A stretch of 64,000 bases of DNA from Pseudomonas sp. MMS21 TM103 (GTDB taxonomy: Bacteria; Pseudomonadota; Gammaproteobacteria; Pseudomonadales; Pseudomonadaceae): assembly GCF_022132145.1 (NCBI RefSeq), contig NZ_JAJISP010000003.1, positions 62,001 to 126,000 of the forward strand, given 5' to 3'. Position 1 is the stretch's first letter; the number at the start of each line of letters is the position of its first letter. Positions 8,453-16,643 of this stretch are shown piece after piece. Made by a program: the position numbers and the translations under genes. A model generated the notes under the pieces. The model saw nothing but the letters and a program-made list of their open reading frames with translations, was not told the DNA's origin and ran no database searches.

Positions 8453-10761
8453 ACCCGCTGGCCGTGAACTATCAGGTCGCGGTGCGCGCGCTGTGCGAAT
8501 TCACCGCCAAGGTCGGCGATCTGGATCTGCGCTTCACCCCCTCGCCCACCGCGCAGGAAGGCATGACCGGCCACGCCATCGTGGTCTCCCGGCGCGGCCC
8601 GGGCTATCAGGCGGAGCTGCCGCTGAGCGGCGAATACCAGGGCCTGCAGGTGCGCGGCCGGGCCGACGGCTATGATCCGGACGACAATCGCCTGGAGGAG
8701 ATCAAGACCCACCGCGGCGACATCGCGCGCATCCCGGAGAACCACCGGCTGCTGCACTGGGCCCAGGCCAAGGTCTACGGCTGGCTGCTGTGCCAGCAAC
8801 GCGGCCTGGCCGAGATCGACCTGGCGGTGGTCTATTTCAACGTCCTCAGCCAGCACGAAACCGCCTTCCATCAGCGCTGCGGCGCCGATGAACTGCGTGA
8901 GTTCTTCGAGCTGCACTGCAGCCGTTTCATCACCTGGGCCGCGCACGAGCGCGACCATCGCCGACTGCGCAACCAGGCGCTCGAGCGCCTGCGCTTTCCC
9001 CACCAGCAGTTTCGCAGCGGCCAGCGCCAGTTGGCCGAATCGGTGTACCGCGCCGCCCGTGACGGCCACAGCCTGATGGCCCAGGCCACCACCGGCATCG
9101 GCAAGACCCTCGGCACCCTGTTTCCGCAGCTCAAGGCTTTCCCCGAGCAGGAACTGGATCGCCTGTTTTTCCTCACCGCCAAGACCCCCGGCCGGCGCCT
9201 GGCGCTCGACGCCCTGGCGACCCTGCGCAGCCAGGAACAGGCGATGCCGCTGCGGGTGCTTGAACACGTCGCCCGCGACAAGGCCTGCGAACACCCGGAC
9301 AAGGCCTGCCACGGCGACTCCTGCCCGCTGGCCAAGGGTTTCTACGACCGCTTGCCGGCCGCGCGCCAGGCCGCACTGGAGCGCCAGTGGCTGGACCAGG
9401 ACAGCGTGCGCGAAACCGCGCTGGCGCACCGGATCTGCCCCTATTACCTGAGCCAGGAACTGTGCCGCTGGGCCGATGTGGTGGTCTGCGACTACAACTA
9501 CTACTTCGACATGGGCGGCCTGCTGCACGGCCTGACCCTGCTCAACGAGTGGCGCGTGACCCTGCTGGTGGACGAGGCCCACAACCTGATCGAACGCGGC
9601 CGTGGCATGTACACCGCCGAACTCGAGCAGACCCGCTTCGAAGCTCTCAGGCGAATCGCCCCGCCAGTGATGAAAGGCCCGTTGGAACGGGTCAACCGCC
9701 ATTGGCAACAACTGCAGCGCGACCAGGAAGCGGCCTATCAGGTCTACCCCGCCGCTCCGGACCTGTTCATCATGGCCCTGCACAAGGCCGTCAGCACCCT
9801 CACCGATCACCTCACCGATCAGCCGGCAGGCAACGCGGCCGAGTTGCTGCACTTCTACCTGGACGCCATGCTCTTCTGTCGCCTCGCCGAGGCCTTCGAC
9901 AGCCATTCGCTGTTCGACATCAGCCGCGACGACAGCCCCGGCGGGCCGGCGACTTCCACCCTGTGCATCCGCAATATAGTGCCGGCGCCCTTCCTCGCCC
10001 CGCGCTTCGCCGCCGCCCACAGCTGCACCCTGTTCTCCGCGACCCTGAGCCCCGCGCACTTCTACGCCGACCTGCTCGGCCTGCCGGAGCAGACACCGTG
10101 GATCGATGTCGAGTCGCCATTCAGCGCCGAGCAATTGCAGGTGCAGGCGGTCAGCAACCTGTCCACCCGCTTCGCCCATCGCGACTACTCGCTGGCGCCG
10201 ATCGCCGCACTGATGGCGCGCCAGTTCGCCGAACGGCCAGGCAACTACCTGGCCTTTTTCAGCAGCTACGCCTACCTGCGCCTGGTGCTGGATGAATTCA
10301 GCGCCGCCCATCCGCAGATCCCAATCTGGCAACAGTCACGGCAGATGGACGAGAGCCAGCGCCAGGCCTTTCTCGAGCGGTTCAGCAGCACCAGCCAGGG
10401 CATCGGCTTCGCCGTGCTCGGCGGTGCGTTTGGCGAGGGCATCGACCTGCCCGGCGACCGCCTGATCGGCGCCTTCATCGCCACCCTCGGCCTGCCGCAG
10501 ATCAACCCGGTCAACGAGGAAATCAAGCAGCGCATGCAGAGCATGTTCGGCAACCACCTGGGCTACGACTACACCTACCTCTACCCCGGCCTGCAGAAAG
10601 TCGTGCAGGCCGCCGGCCGGGTGATCCGCACCCAGGACGACCAGGGCGTGGTCTACCTGATCGACGATCGCTTCAACCAGCCCGTGATCCGCCGCCTGCT
10701 GCCGACTTGGTGGCATGTCGAACGCTGCCGCCTGCCGCTCCTGACCGAGCCAAGCCTCTAG
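8449..10761 (+). CDS. DinG/XPD-type Fe-S helicase with N-terminal PD-(D/E)XK-like motif
   Basis: A 770-residue superfamily-2 helicase. The Walker A motif is ATTGIGKTLG (Lys219). Cysteines in KACEHPDKACHGDSCPLAKG are candidate Fe-S ligands. Walker B is VDEAHN (Asp375), and motif VI lies near QAAGRVIRTQDDQG. Residues 65-90 (GRADGY, then LEEIKTH) give Asp73-x10-Glu84-x-Lys86, a RecB/Cas4-like nuclease signature fused ahead of the helicase. The start overlaps the FAN1 stop by four bases. It is likely to unwind damaged or branched DNA with FAN1 in an SOS-controlled repair operon. It is not canonical DinG, which lacks this N-terminus. Confidence 0.87.
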   Translation: MNPLAVNYQVAVRALCEFTAKVGDLDLRFTPSPTAQEGMTGHAIVVSRRGPGYQAELPLSGEYQGLQVRGRADGYDPDDNRLEEIKTHRGDIARIPENHRLLHWAQAKVYGWLLCQQRGLAEIDLAVVYFNVLSQHETAFHQRCGADELREFFELHCSRFITWAAHERDHRRLRNQALERLRFPHQQFRSGQRQLAESVYRAARDGHSLMAQATTGIGKTLGTLFPQLKAFPEQELDRLFFLTAKTPGRRLALDALATLRSQEQAMPLRVLEHVARDKACEHPDKACHGDSCPLAKGFYDRLPAARQAALERQWLDQDSVRETALAHRICPYYLSQELCRWADVVVCDYNYYFDMGGLLHGLTLLNEWRVTLLVDEAHNLIERGRGMYTAELEQTRFEALRRIAPPVMKGPLERVNRHWQQLQRDQEAAYQVYPAAPDLFIMALHKAVSTLTDHLTDQPAGNAAELLHFYLDAMLFCRLAEAFDSHSLFDISRDDSPGGPATSTLCIRNIVPAPFLAPRFAAAHSCTLFSATLSPAHFYADLLGLPEQTPWIDVESPFSAEQLQVQAVSNLSTRFAHRDYSLAPIAALMARQFAERPGNYLAFFSSYAYLRLVLDEFSAAHPQIPIWQQSRQMDESQRQAFLERFSSTSQGIGFAVLGGAFGEGIDLPGDRLIGAFIATLGLPQINPVNEEIKQRMQSMFGNHLGYDYTYLYPGLQKVVQAAGRVIRTQDDQGVVYLIDDRFNQPVIRRLLPTWWHVERCRLPLLTEPSL

Positions 10762-10787
10762 CGCGGCCCTCACGCGATCCGTTCGCC

Positions 10788-10896
10788 GCGTAGGTCGACC
10801 CGGGCGGCGTGCCGTTCGGAGCGCAGCGACAGCCCGTCAGGAGTTGAGCCATGCCCATGATCCACGGCGTACTGCCTGCGACGAGTAGCGCCCTAC
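10788..10896 (+). repeat. Dispersed intergenic repeat, family 1, copy 1
   Basis: Starts GCGTAGG, has CCGGGCGGCG and CGACAGCCCG in the middle and ends CTGCGACGAGTAGCGCCCTA. The same blocks in the same order occur at 40374-40463. The right-hand end also recurs at 62734-62783 and, inverted, at 26918-26964. It lies between the helicase and HIT genes. Confidence 0.6.
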
Positions 10897-10930
10897 TGTT
10901 TGAGGGTTACAGCGGATCGTTGCACCCCCC

Positions 10931-11368
10931 TCAGCCGCCAAGGCGCTGCAGCAACCGCGCCTGCAGCTTTTCCAGCTCGAGCGGGTCGGCCTTGCTGCTG
11001 GCGTGGACGGCCAGGCCCTGGCCGGCGAAGCGCGGGACTATGTGCATATGGATGTGAAACACCGTCTGCCCGGCCGGCGCACCGTTGAACTGCGCCACTT
11101 GCACGCCCTCCGGCTGCAACTCGTCCACCAGTGCCTGGGTGAGCCGCTGGGTCACCCGCATCAGCTTGCACAGGCTGTCCGCATCGATGTCGAGGATATT
11201 GCGCGCCGCCGCGCGCTTGGGGATCACCAGGGTATGGCCGTGGGACTGCGGAAACAGGTCGAGGAAGGCGAGCACCTCGTCGTCCTCGTACAGCTTGTAG
11301 CAGGGGGCTTCGCCGCGAATGATCTGGGCAAAGATGTTCTGCGGGTCGTAATCGCCGTACAGGCTCAT
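10931..11368 (-). CDS. HIT-family nucleotide hydrolase/transferase
   Basis: A 145-residue histidine-triad protein. The HxHxHxx motif appears as FHIHMHIVPR near residue 99-108. The N-terminal FAQIIRGEAPCYKLYEDDEV is typical of Hint-like purine nucleotide hydrolases acting on nucleoside phosphoramidates or dinucleotides. No partner gene is apparent. The predicted start follows GGAGAATCCCG on the minus strand. Confidence 0.9.
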   Translation of the reverse strand: MSLYGDYDPQNIFAQIIRGEAPCYKLYEDDEVLAFLDLFPQSHGHTLVIPKRAAARNILDIDADSLCKLMRVTQRLTQALVDELQPEGVQVAQFNGAPAGQTVFHIHMHIVPRFAGQGLAVHASSKADPLELEKLQARLLQRLGG

Positions 11369-11592
11369 CGGGATTCTCCGTTAACGGTGGTCGATGGCGG
11401 CACCATACCGGCTGGCGCCGGATCGGGTAAACCGCGACGCCGCCAAACGTGTCAGGACGGTGCAGGGATCAGGCCCAGTCTCGGGCAGTGATCACCTTTT
11501 CCTGCCCGGGGTCCAGGCCACGGTTCACAAGGCGCACCTTCAGGCGCTCAGGAGGTCCTGGACATCAGGGATGAGGAATCAGGACAAATGGC

Positions 11593-11769
11593 CTAAGCGA
11601 TCGGGCCCAGGGCGGCGCCGACGAAGTTCTTGCGCAGGGCCTTGGCCAGGTTGCGCAACAGGGCCAGGCCACGAGCGCTCCGTGCGGCGGTTGACGGCAC
11701 TTGAACACGAGCGGCCAGCAGCAGGCTCGGCAACAACGCCAGTACTCCCCAAGATCGCCACCCAGCCAT
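11593..11769 (-). CDS. Small membrane-type ORF carrying an hrpA-derived segment
   Basis: A 58-residue frame. ATG 11769 is preceded by CAGGAG at 10-base spacing. Residues 1-23 (MAGWRSWGVLALLPSLLLAA) form a hydrophobic or signal-like segment. The last 24 residues, LALLRNLAKALRKNFVGAAL, match an internal stretch of the adjacent hrpA (VALVRNLPKALRKNFV, then FVGAAL). Twenty consecutive bases are identical at 11621-11640 and 13031-13050. It may be a small gene built on a partial duplication, or a non-functional duplication scar. Expression is unproven. Confidence 0.35.
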   Translation of the reverse strand: MAGWRSWGVLALLPSLLLAARVQVPSTAARSARGLALLRNLAKALRKNFVGAALGPIA

Positions 11770-11877
11770 GATGTTCTGCTCCTGAAAGTGCAAAGGGCCG
11801 CGAGCAGAATGCACGCCGCTCTCCAAACCGCGCAGCGACCAGACTTCGCGGCTGCCGAGACTGCCCCTCAGGCGCGG

Positions 11878-14800
11878 TCAGGCCTCGACCTGGCTCCACT
11901 GCTTGCTCAGGCGCTTGTCCGAGACCGCCAGCTTGGTGCCCAGCTGCTGGGCGAACAGCGACACCCGGTATTCCTCGAGCATCCAGCGGTACAGGGTCAG
12001 TTGCGGGTCGCGCTTGCCTTCCTGGCGGTGTTTGCCCAGGCGCGCCTGGTACTGCTCCCAGTAGCCAACCAGCTCGCCGCTCCAGACCCGATCGCGCTGC
12101 AGCTGGCCAGCGATCTTGTCCAGGCGCTGCTCGATGGCTTTCAGGTAACGCGGCAGCTCCTTCAGCCATTCAGCGGGGATTTCGCGGACGAAGCCGGGGT
12201 AGACCAGGTTGCCCAGCTGCAGCTTGATGTCGTTCAGCGCGATGGCCTGGGCCAGGTCGATCTTGCCCTTGAAGCGCTTCTGCAGGCCGTGCCAGAGCTT
12301 GAGTATGTCCAGGGTCAGCCTGGCCAGGCGTTCGGCATGCTCGTTCCAGGCACTGCGTTTCTTCTCCGCCAGCGCGGCGAGGGCGGCGCCATCGCGGGGC
12401 AGCGTGGTTTCGCCTTCAAGGATGCAGCTGTCCAGGCTGGCCAGCAGTATGTCCTCGACCAGCGCCTCGACTCGGCCCAGGTCGCGGTGCAGCAGGCTCA
12501 GCTCGGTCAGCCCCGGCAGCTTGCCACGGAGGAACTTGGCCGGCTCGGCCAGCTGTTGCAGGAGCAGGCGCTGCAGGGCGCGGCGGTGCTGGAACTCGGC
12601 TTCGGCCTGGGTCGGGAAGCGACCTTCCTTGACCGTGCCGGCCTCCTCCACCAGCGCCGGATACACGGTCAGCGACAGGCCGGCGATCTGCTGCTGGGTT
12701 TTTTCGGCCACGGCGACGAAGGCTTTGGCCTCGACCGACTTCTGGCTCTTCTCGGTCTGTGGCAAGGCCAGCGCGGCCTGGCTGGCCTCACTGAATCGTG
12801 CACACAACTCGGCCAGGTCGCGGCCTTCGCCGAGCAGCTTGCCGTGCGTATCGACCACCTCCAGGTTCATCTTCAGGTGGCTGTCGAGCTGCGCCTCGGC
12901 CTCGACCCAGGCCTCGTCGGCCACCCGCACGCCAGTCATGCGCTGCAGTTCACGGCCCAGGGCGACGGGCAGACTGCCCTGGCCGATGCTCAGCTTGCTC
13001 AGCGCGGCGCCGACGAAATCCGGCACCGGCACGAAGTTCTTGCGCAGGGCTTTCGGCAGGTTGCGCACCAGCGCCACGCACTTGGCTTCCAGCAGGCCAG
13101 GCACCAGCCATTGCAGGCGCTCGGCCGGCAGTTGCGGCAGCAGTGGCGCCGGTACGCGCAGGGTGACGCCATCGCGCGGGTGATTGGGCTCGAAGTGATA
13201 GCTCAACGGCAGGGTCAGGTCGCCCAGGCTCAGGGTATCCGGGTACTGCGCGGCGGTGATTTCCTTGGCATCGCGGGCCAGCACGTCTTCCTCGCGCATG
13301 ATCAGCAGCTGCGGGTCTTTCTGGCTCTGGAGCTTGTACCAGCTGTCGAAGGTCGCAGTCTGGTGGATCTCGGCCGGCAGGCGCGCCTCGTAGTAGGCGA
13401 ACAGGGTTTCCTCGTCGGCGAGAATATCGCGGCGGCGCGCCTTGGCTTCCAGCTCGTCGAGCTGTTCCAGCAGTTTGCGGTTGGCGCTCAGGCACTTGGC
13501 CCGCGAGAGGATTTCGCCGCCGACCAGGCCCTCGCGGATAAACAGTTCGCGTGACACCACTGGATCGATGGGGCCGTAATGCACCGGCCGACGGCCGACC
13601 ACGATCAGGCCGTAGAGGCTGATCTGCTCATAGGCCACGACCTGGCCGCGCTTCTTCTCCCAATGCGGTTCCAGGTGGCTCTTCTTGATCAGGTGCGGCG
13701 CCAGCGGCTCGATCCAGTCCGGCTCGATCTTGGCCACCATGCGGGCAAACAGCTTGGTGGTCTCGACCAGTTCGGACGCCATGATCCAGGTGGGTTTCTT
13801 GCGTCCGATCACACTCGACGGGTGCACCCAGAAGCGCCGCTGCCGCGCGCCCAGGAAGTCGCCGTCTTCGGTCTTCTGCCCGATCTGGCTGAGCAGCCCG
13901 GAGAGGATCGCCTTGTGCACGGCGGCGTAGCCCTTGCTGCGCTGGGCGGCCAGGTCTTTTTCCGCCAGCTCTTTTTCCTTGAAGGCGCCAGGGTCGGCCC
14001 CTGATCCTGGCTGACGATCCTGCGATTCGGGCACGCCCGAAGCCTGCGCCGGTTTGCCGGCGGCCTTGTCCACCCGACGATTACTCTGGGGGTTGCCGCC
14101 TGGTGACAACTGCAGTTCCCGGACGATCAGCACCAGCTGACGGTGCGCGTCGCGCCATTCGCGCAGGCGCAGGTAGTTGAGGAAATTCTTCCGGCACCAG
14201 CTGCGCAGCGCGCCGGAACCGAGGGCCTGGCGCTGCTCCTCGAAGCCGCGCCACAGGTTGATCAGCGCGGCGAAGTCGGAATCCACGTCCTTCCATTGCG
14301 CGTGGGCCTGGTCGGCGGCCTGCTGGCGATCCGAGGGCCGCTCGCGCGGGTCCTGCACCGATAGGCTGCTGGCGATAATCAGCACTTCCTCGAGGCTGCC
14401 CTGCCTGGCGCCTTCGAGGACCATGCGGCCGAGGCGCGGATCGACTGGCAGGCGTGCCAGCTGGCGACCCAGCGGGGTCAGCTGGCCCTCGCGGCTGACC
14501 GCCGAGAGTTCCTGCAACAGGTTGAAACCGTCGCTGATGGCCTTGCCGTCCGGCGGCTCGATAAAGGGGAAATCCTCGATCTCGCCCAGACGCAGATTGA
14601 GCATCTGCAGGATCACCGCCGCCAGGTTGGTGCGCAGGATCTCCGGATCGGTGAAGGCCGGCCGGCCGATGAAATCCTCTTCGCTGTACAGGCGCACGCA
14701 GATGCCCGCCTCGACCCGTCCGCAGCGGCCCTTGCGCTGGTTGGCGCTGGCCTGGGACACGGCTTCGATGGGCAGGCGCTGGACCTTGGCGCGGTAGCTA

Positions 14801-15948
14801 TAGCGGCTGATCCGCGCCGTACCGCTGTCGATCACGTAGCGGATGCCTGGCACGGTCAGCGAGGTCTCGGCGACGTTGGTGGCCAGGACGATCTTGCGCG
14901 CGCCCATGGGCTTGAAGATCTTCTGCTGCTCGGCCGGGCTCAGCCGCGCATACAGCGGCAGCACCTCGGTAAACCTCAGGTTGGCCTTGCGCAGCACCTC
15001 GGCACAGTCGCGAATCTCGCGTTCGCCGGGGAGGAACACCAGCACATCGCCGGGATGCTTGCCTTCGCTCTTCTCGAAGGCGGCGATCTCGTCGAGGCTG
15101 GCGAGAATCGCCTGATCGACCGACAGGTCGTCCTCGACCCGGTTGCCGTCTTCGTCCTGCTCGGACGTCAGCGGCCGGTACCAGGTGTCGACCGGATAGG
15201 TACGCCCGGACACCTCGACGATGGGCGCGCCGCCGAAGTGCTCGGAAAACCGCTGCAGGTCGATGGTCGCCGAGGTGATGATCAGTTTGAGGTCGGGGCG
15301 CCGCACCAGCAGGGTTTTCAGGTAACCAAGGAGGAAGTCGATGTTGAGGCTGCGCTCGTGGGCCTCGTCGACGATCAGGGTGTCGTACTTTTCCAGGTAG
15401 CGGTCGTGCTGGGTCTCGGCCAGCAGGATGCCGTCGGTCATCAGCTTGATCAGGCTGCGCTCGCTGCTCTGGTCCTCGAAGCGCACCTGGTAGCCGACCA
15501 GTTCGCCCAGCGGCGTGCCGATTTCTTCCGCCACCCGCGTGGCCACACTGCGCGCGGCCAGGCGCCTAGGCTGGGTGTGGCCGATCAGGCCATGCACGCC
15601 ACGGCCCAGCTCCAGGCAGATCTTCGGCAACTGGGTGGTCTTGCCCGAGCCGGTTTCGCCGGCGATCACCACCACCTGGTGCTTGGCGATGGCGGCCTTG
15701 ATCTCGTCGCGCTTGGCGGCGATGGGCAAGGCATCGTCGTAGCGCATGGGCGGCACGCTGAGCCGCCGCGCCTCGACCTTGGCCACCGAAGTCTGAAAGC
15801 GCTCCAGCCACTGCGCCAGCTTGGCCTCGTCCGGCACCGCTTGCTTGCGCAGCTCCTGGAGCTGGCGGCGCAGGCGATGACGGTCGGCCAGCAGGGCCTG
15901 GTCGAGGTTTTTCAGCAGGTGGTCGGTATCGGTGATCGGGTCGGTCAT
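11878..15948 (-). CDS. hrpA: ATP-dependent RNA helicase HrpA
   Basis: A 1356-residue DEAH-box helicase. Near residue 95 it has IAGETGSGKTTQLPKIC (Walker A), followed by DEAHERSLNIDFLLGYLK and SATIDLQRFSEHF. The helicase C domain holds NVAETSLTVPGIRYVIDSG and QRKGRCGRVEAGICVRLYS. The large C-terminal DUF3418 region follows. HrpA acts on stalled or colliding ribosomes and on some mRNAs. Residues about 614-665 form a Gly/Pro/Gln-rich insertion (GSGADPGAFKEKELAEKDL) where close homologues have a short loop. This explains the extra length over the usual ~1300. Confidence 0.95.
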   Translation of the reverse strand: MTDPITDTDHLLKNLDQALLADRHRLRRQLQELRKQAVPDEAKLAQWLERFQTSVAKVEARRLSVPPMRYDDALPIAAKRDEIKAAIAKHQVVVIAGETGSGKTTQLPKICLELGRGVHGLIGHTQPRRLAARSVATRVAEEIGTPLGELVGYQVRFEDQSSERSLIKLMTDGILLAETQHDRYLEKYDTLIVDEAHERSLNIDFLLGYLKTLLVRRPDLKLIITSATIDLQRFSEHFGGAPIVEVSGRTYPVDTWYRPLTSEQDEDGNRVEDDLSVDQAILASLDEIAAFEKSEGKHPGDVLVFLPGEREIRDCAEVLRKANLRFTEVLPLYARLSPAEQQKIFKPMGARKIVLATNVAETSLTVPGIRYVIDSGTARISRYSYRAKVQRLPIEAVSQASANQRKGRCGRVEAGICVRLYSEEDFIGRPAFTDPEILRTNLAAVILQMLNLRLGEIEDFPFIEPPDGKAISDGFNLLQELSAVSREGQLTPLGRQLARLPVDPRLGRMVLEGARQGSLEEVLIIASSLSVQDPRERPSDRQQAADQAHAQWKDVDSDFAALINLWRGFEEQRQALGSGALRSWCRKNFLNYLRLREWRDAHRQLVLIVRELQLSPGGNPQSNRRVDKAAGKPAQASGVPESQDRQPGSGADPGAFKEKELAEKDLAAQRSKGYAAVHKAILSGLLSQIGQKTEDGDFLGARQRRFWVHPSSVIGRKKPTWIMASELVETTKLFARMVAKIEPDWIEPLAPHLIKKSHLEPHWEKKRGQVVAYEQISLYGLIVVGRRPVHYGPIDPVVSRELFIREGLVGGEILSRAKCLSANRKLLEQLDELEAKARRRDILADEETLFAYYEARLPAEIHQTATFDSWYKLQSQKDPQLLIMREEDVLARDAKEITAAQYPDTLSLGDLTLPLSYHFEPNHPRDGVTLRVPAPLLPQLPAERLQWLVPGLLEAKCVALVRNLPKALRKNFVPVPDFVGAALSKLSIGQGSLPVALGRELQRMTGVRVADEAWVEAEAQLDSHLKMNLEVVDTHGKLLGEGRDLAELCARFSEASQAALALPQTEKSQKSVEAKAFVAVAEKTQQQIAGLSLTVYPALVEEAGTVKEGRFPTQAEAEFQHRRALQRLLLQQLAEPAKFLRGKLPGLTELSLLHRDLGRVEALVEDILLASLDSCILEGETTLPRDGAALAALAEKKRSAWNEHAERLARLTLDILKLWHGLQKRFKGKIDLAQAIALNDIKLQLGNLVYPGFVREIPAEWLKELPRYLKAIEQRLDKIAGQLQRDRVWSGELVGYWEQYQARLGKHRQEGKRDPQLTLYRWMLEEYRVSLFAQQLGTKLAVSDKRLSKQWSQVEA

Positions 15949-16017
15949 CAGGCAGCCGTGGCGAAATTCGAAAGGCCGCGATTGTCGCAGATTTCCGCCA
16001 CGGAGCGGGCCACGTGC

Positions 16018-16476
16018 TCAGGCTTCCAGCATGGCAACGTAGCGGGCCTGCGCGTTGAGGACCTGCTGGCCGGCGCAACTCAGCTGGATGGCCAGGTTCA
16101 GGCGGGCGCGCCGGCGGCTGCGCAACTGCTCGACGAATTGCGGCCAGTCCTCGGGCAGGACCGCCTCCGCACTGAACTCGGCGGCGGCCGGGGCGCGGTA
16201 ATCGCAGGCGAAATGCTGGATCACCAGCGCGGCATCGAGACCTTCACCCTGCAGCGCCTCGAACAGCAGGGTCCAGCCGGCGGCGATGGCCAGGGTCGCC
16301 AGACTACCGCCGAACACAGTGTTGTGCGGGTTGCGGTTCGGTGCCTGGGGCGCGCTCAGGCGCAGCCGGCCGGGCTCGGTCGGTTCGACGCGAATGGCCA
16401 TGGCCGCGGTGAGCGGGATGTTTTCGTGCAGGTACTGGGTCAGTGCGCTGGCGCGGGCGAGGTCTGGCTGGCTCAT
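16018..16476 (-). CDS. YiiD C-terminal-type thioesterase
   Basis: A 152-residue hotdog-fold protein. NPHNTVFGGSLATLAIAAGW is the conserved thioesterase segment (Asn/His and the Gly-rich helix). PVIQHF-like and DYRAPAAAEFSAEA segments follow. The family is thought to hydrolyse acyl-CoA or acyl-ACP, with substrate unknown. It sits between hrpA and fadD1, so a lipid link is plausible but unproven. ATG 16476 is chosen; GTG 16488 is four codons upstream. Confidence 0.8.
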   Translation of the reverse strand: MSQPDLARASALTQYLHENIPLTAAMAIRVEPTEPGRLRLSAPQAPNRNPHNTVFGGSLATLAIAAGWTLLFEALQGEGLDAALVIQHFACDYRAPAAAEFSAEAVLPEDWPQFVEQLRSRRRARLNLAIQLSCAGQQVLNAQARYVAMLEA

Positions 16477-16593
16477 GGTGGTCACCACTGGTCGGCGATG
16501 CCCGCCATGGTAGGCCTGCTGAGCGCCACGGTCGACCCGGCGACCGCGTGCTGCCTGTCACCGGCGCTGGGCGCTGGGCGCCGCGAATGGGCG

Positions 16594-16623
16594 AAAAAAA
16601 ACGCCACCCTAGGGTGGCGTTTT
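16594..16623 (-). terminator. Rho-independent terminator downstream of fadD1
   Basis: The stem CGCCACCC/GGGTGGCG is flanked by eight A on one side and TTTT on the other, so it can work in both directions. It lies 20 bases past the fadD1 stop. Confidence 0.85.
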
Positions 16624-16643
16624 CCATGGTCCTGCGTGCCGAC

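Noticed and set aside
8428..10332. 634-codon open frame on the minus strand opposite the helicase gene
   Set aside because: It is a mirror of a high-GC coding region. The translation is Gln/Gly/Ala/Val-rich without domains, while the plus strand carries all helicase motifs.
11701..13554. 617-codon plus-strand frame opposite hrpA
   Set aside because: Low-complexity Gln/Ala/Leu-rich translation typical of antisense frames in GC-rich genes; hrpA on the other strand is unequivocal.
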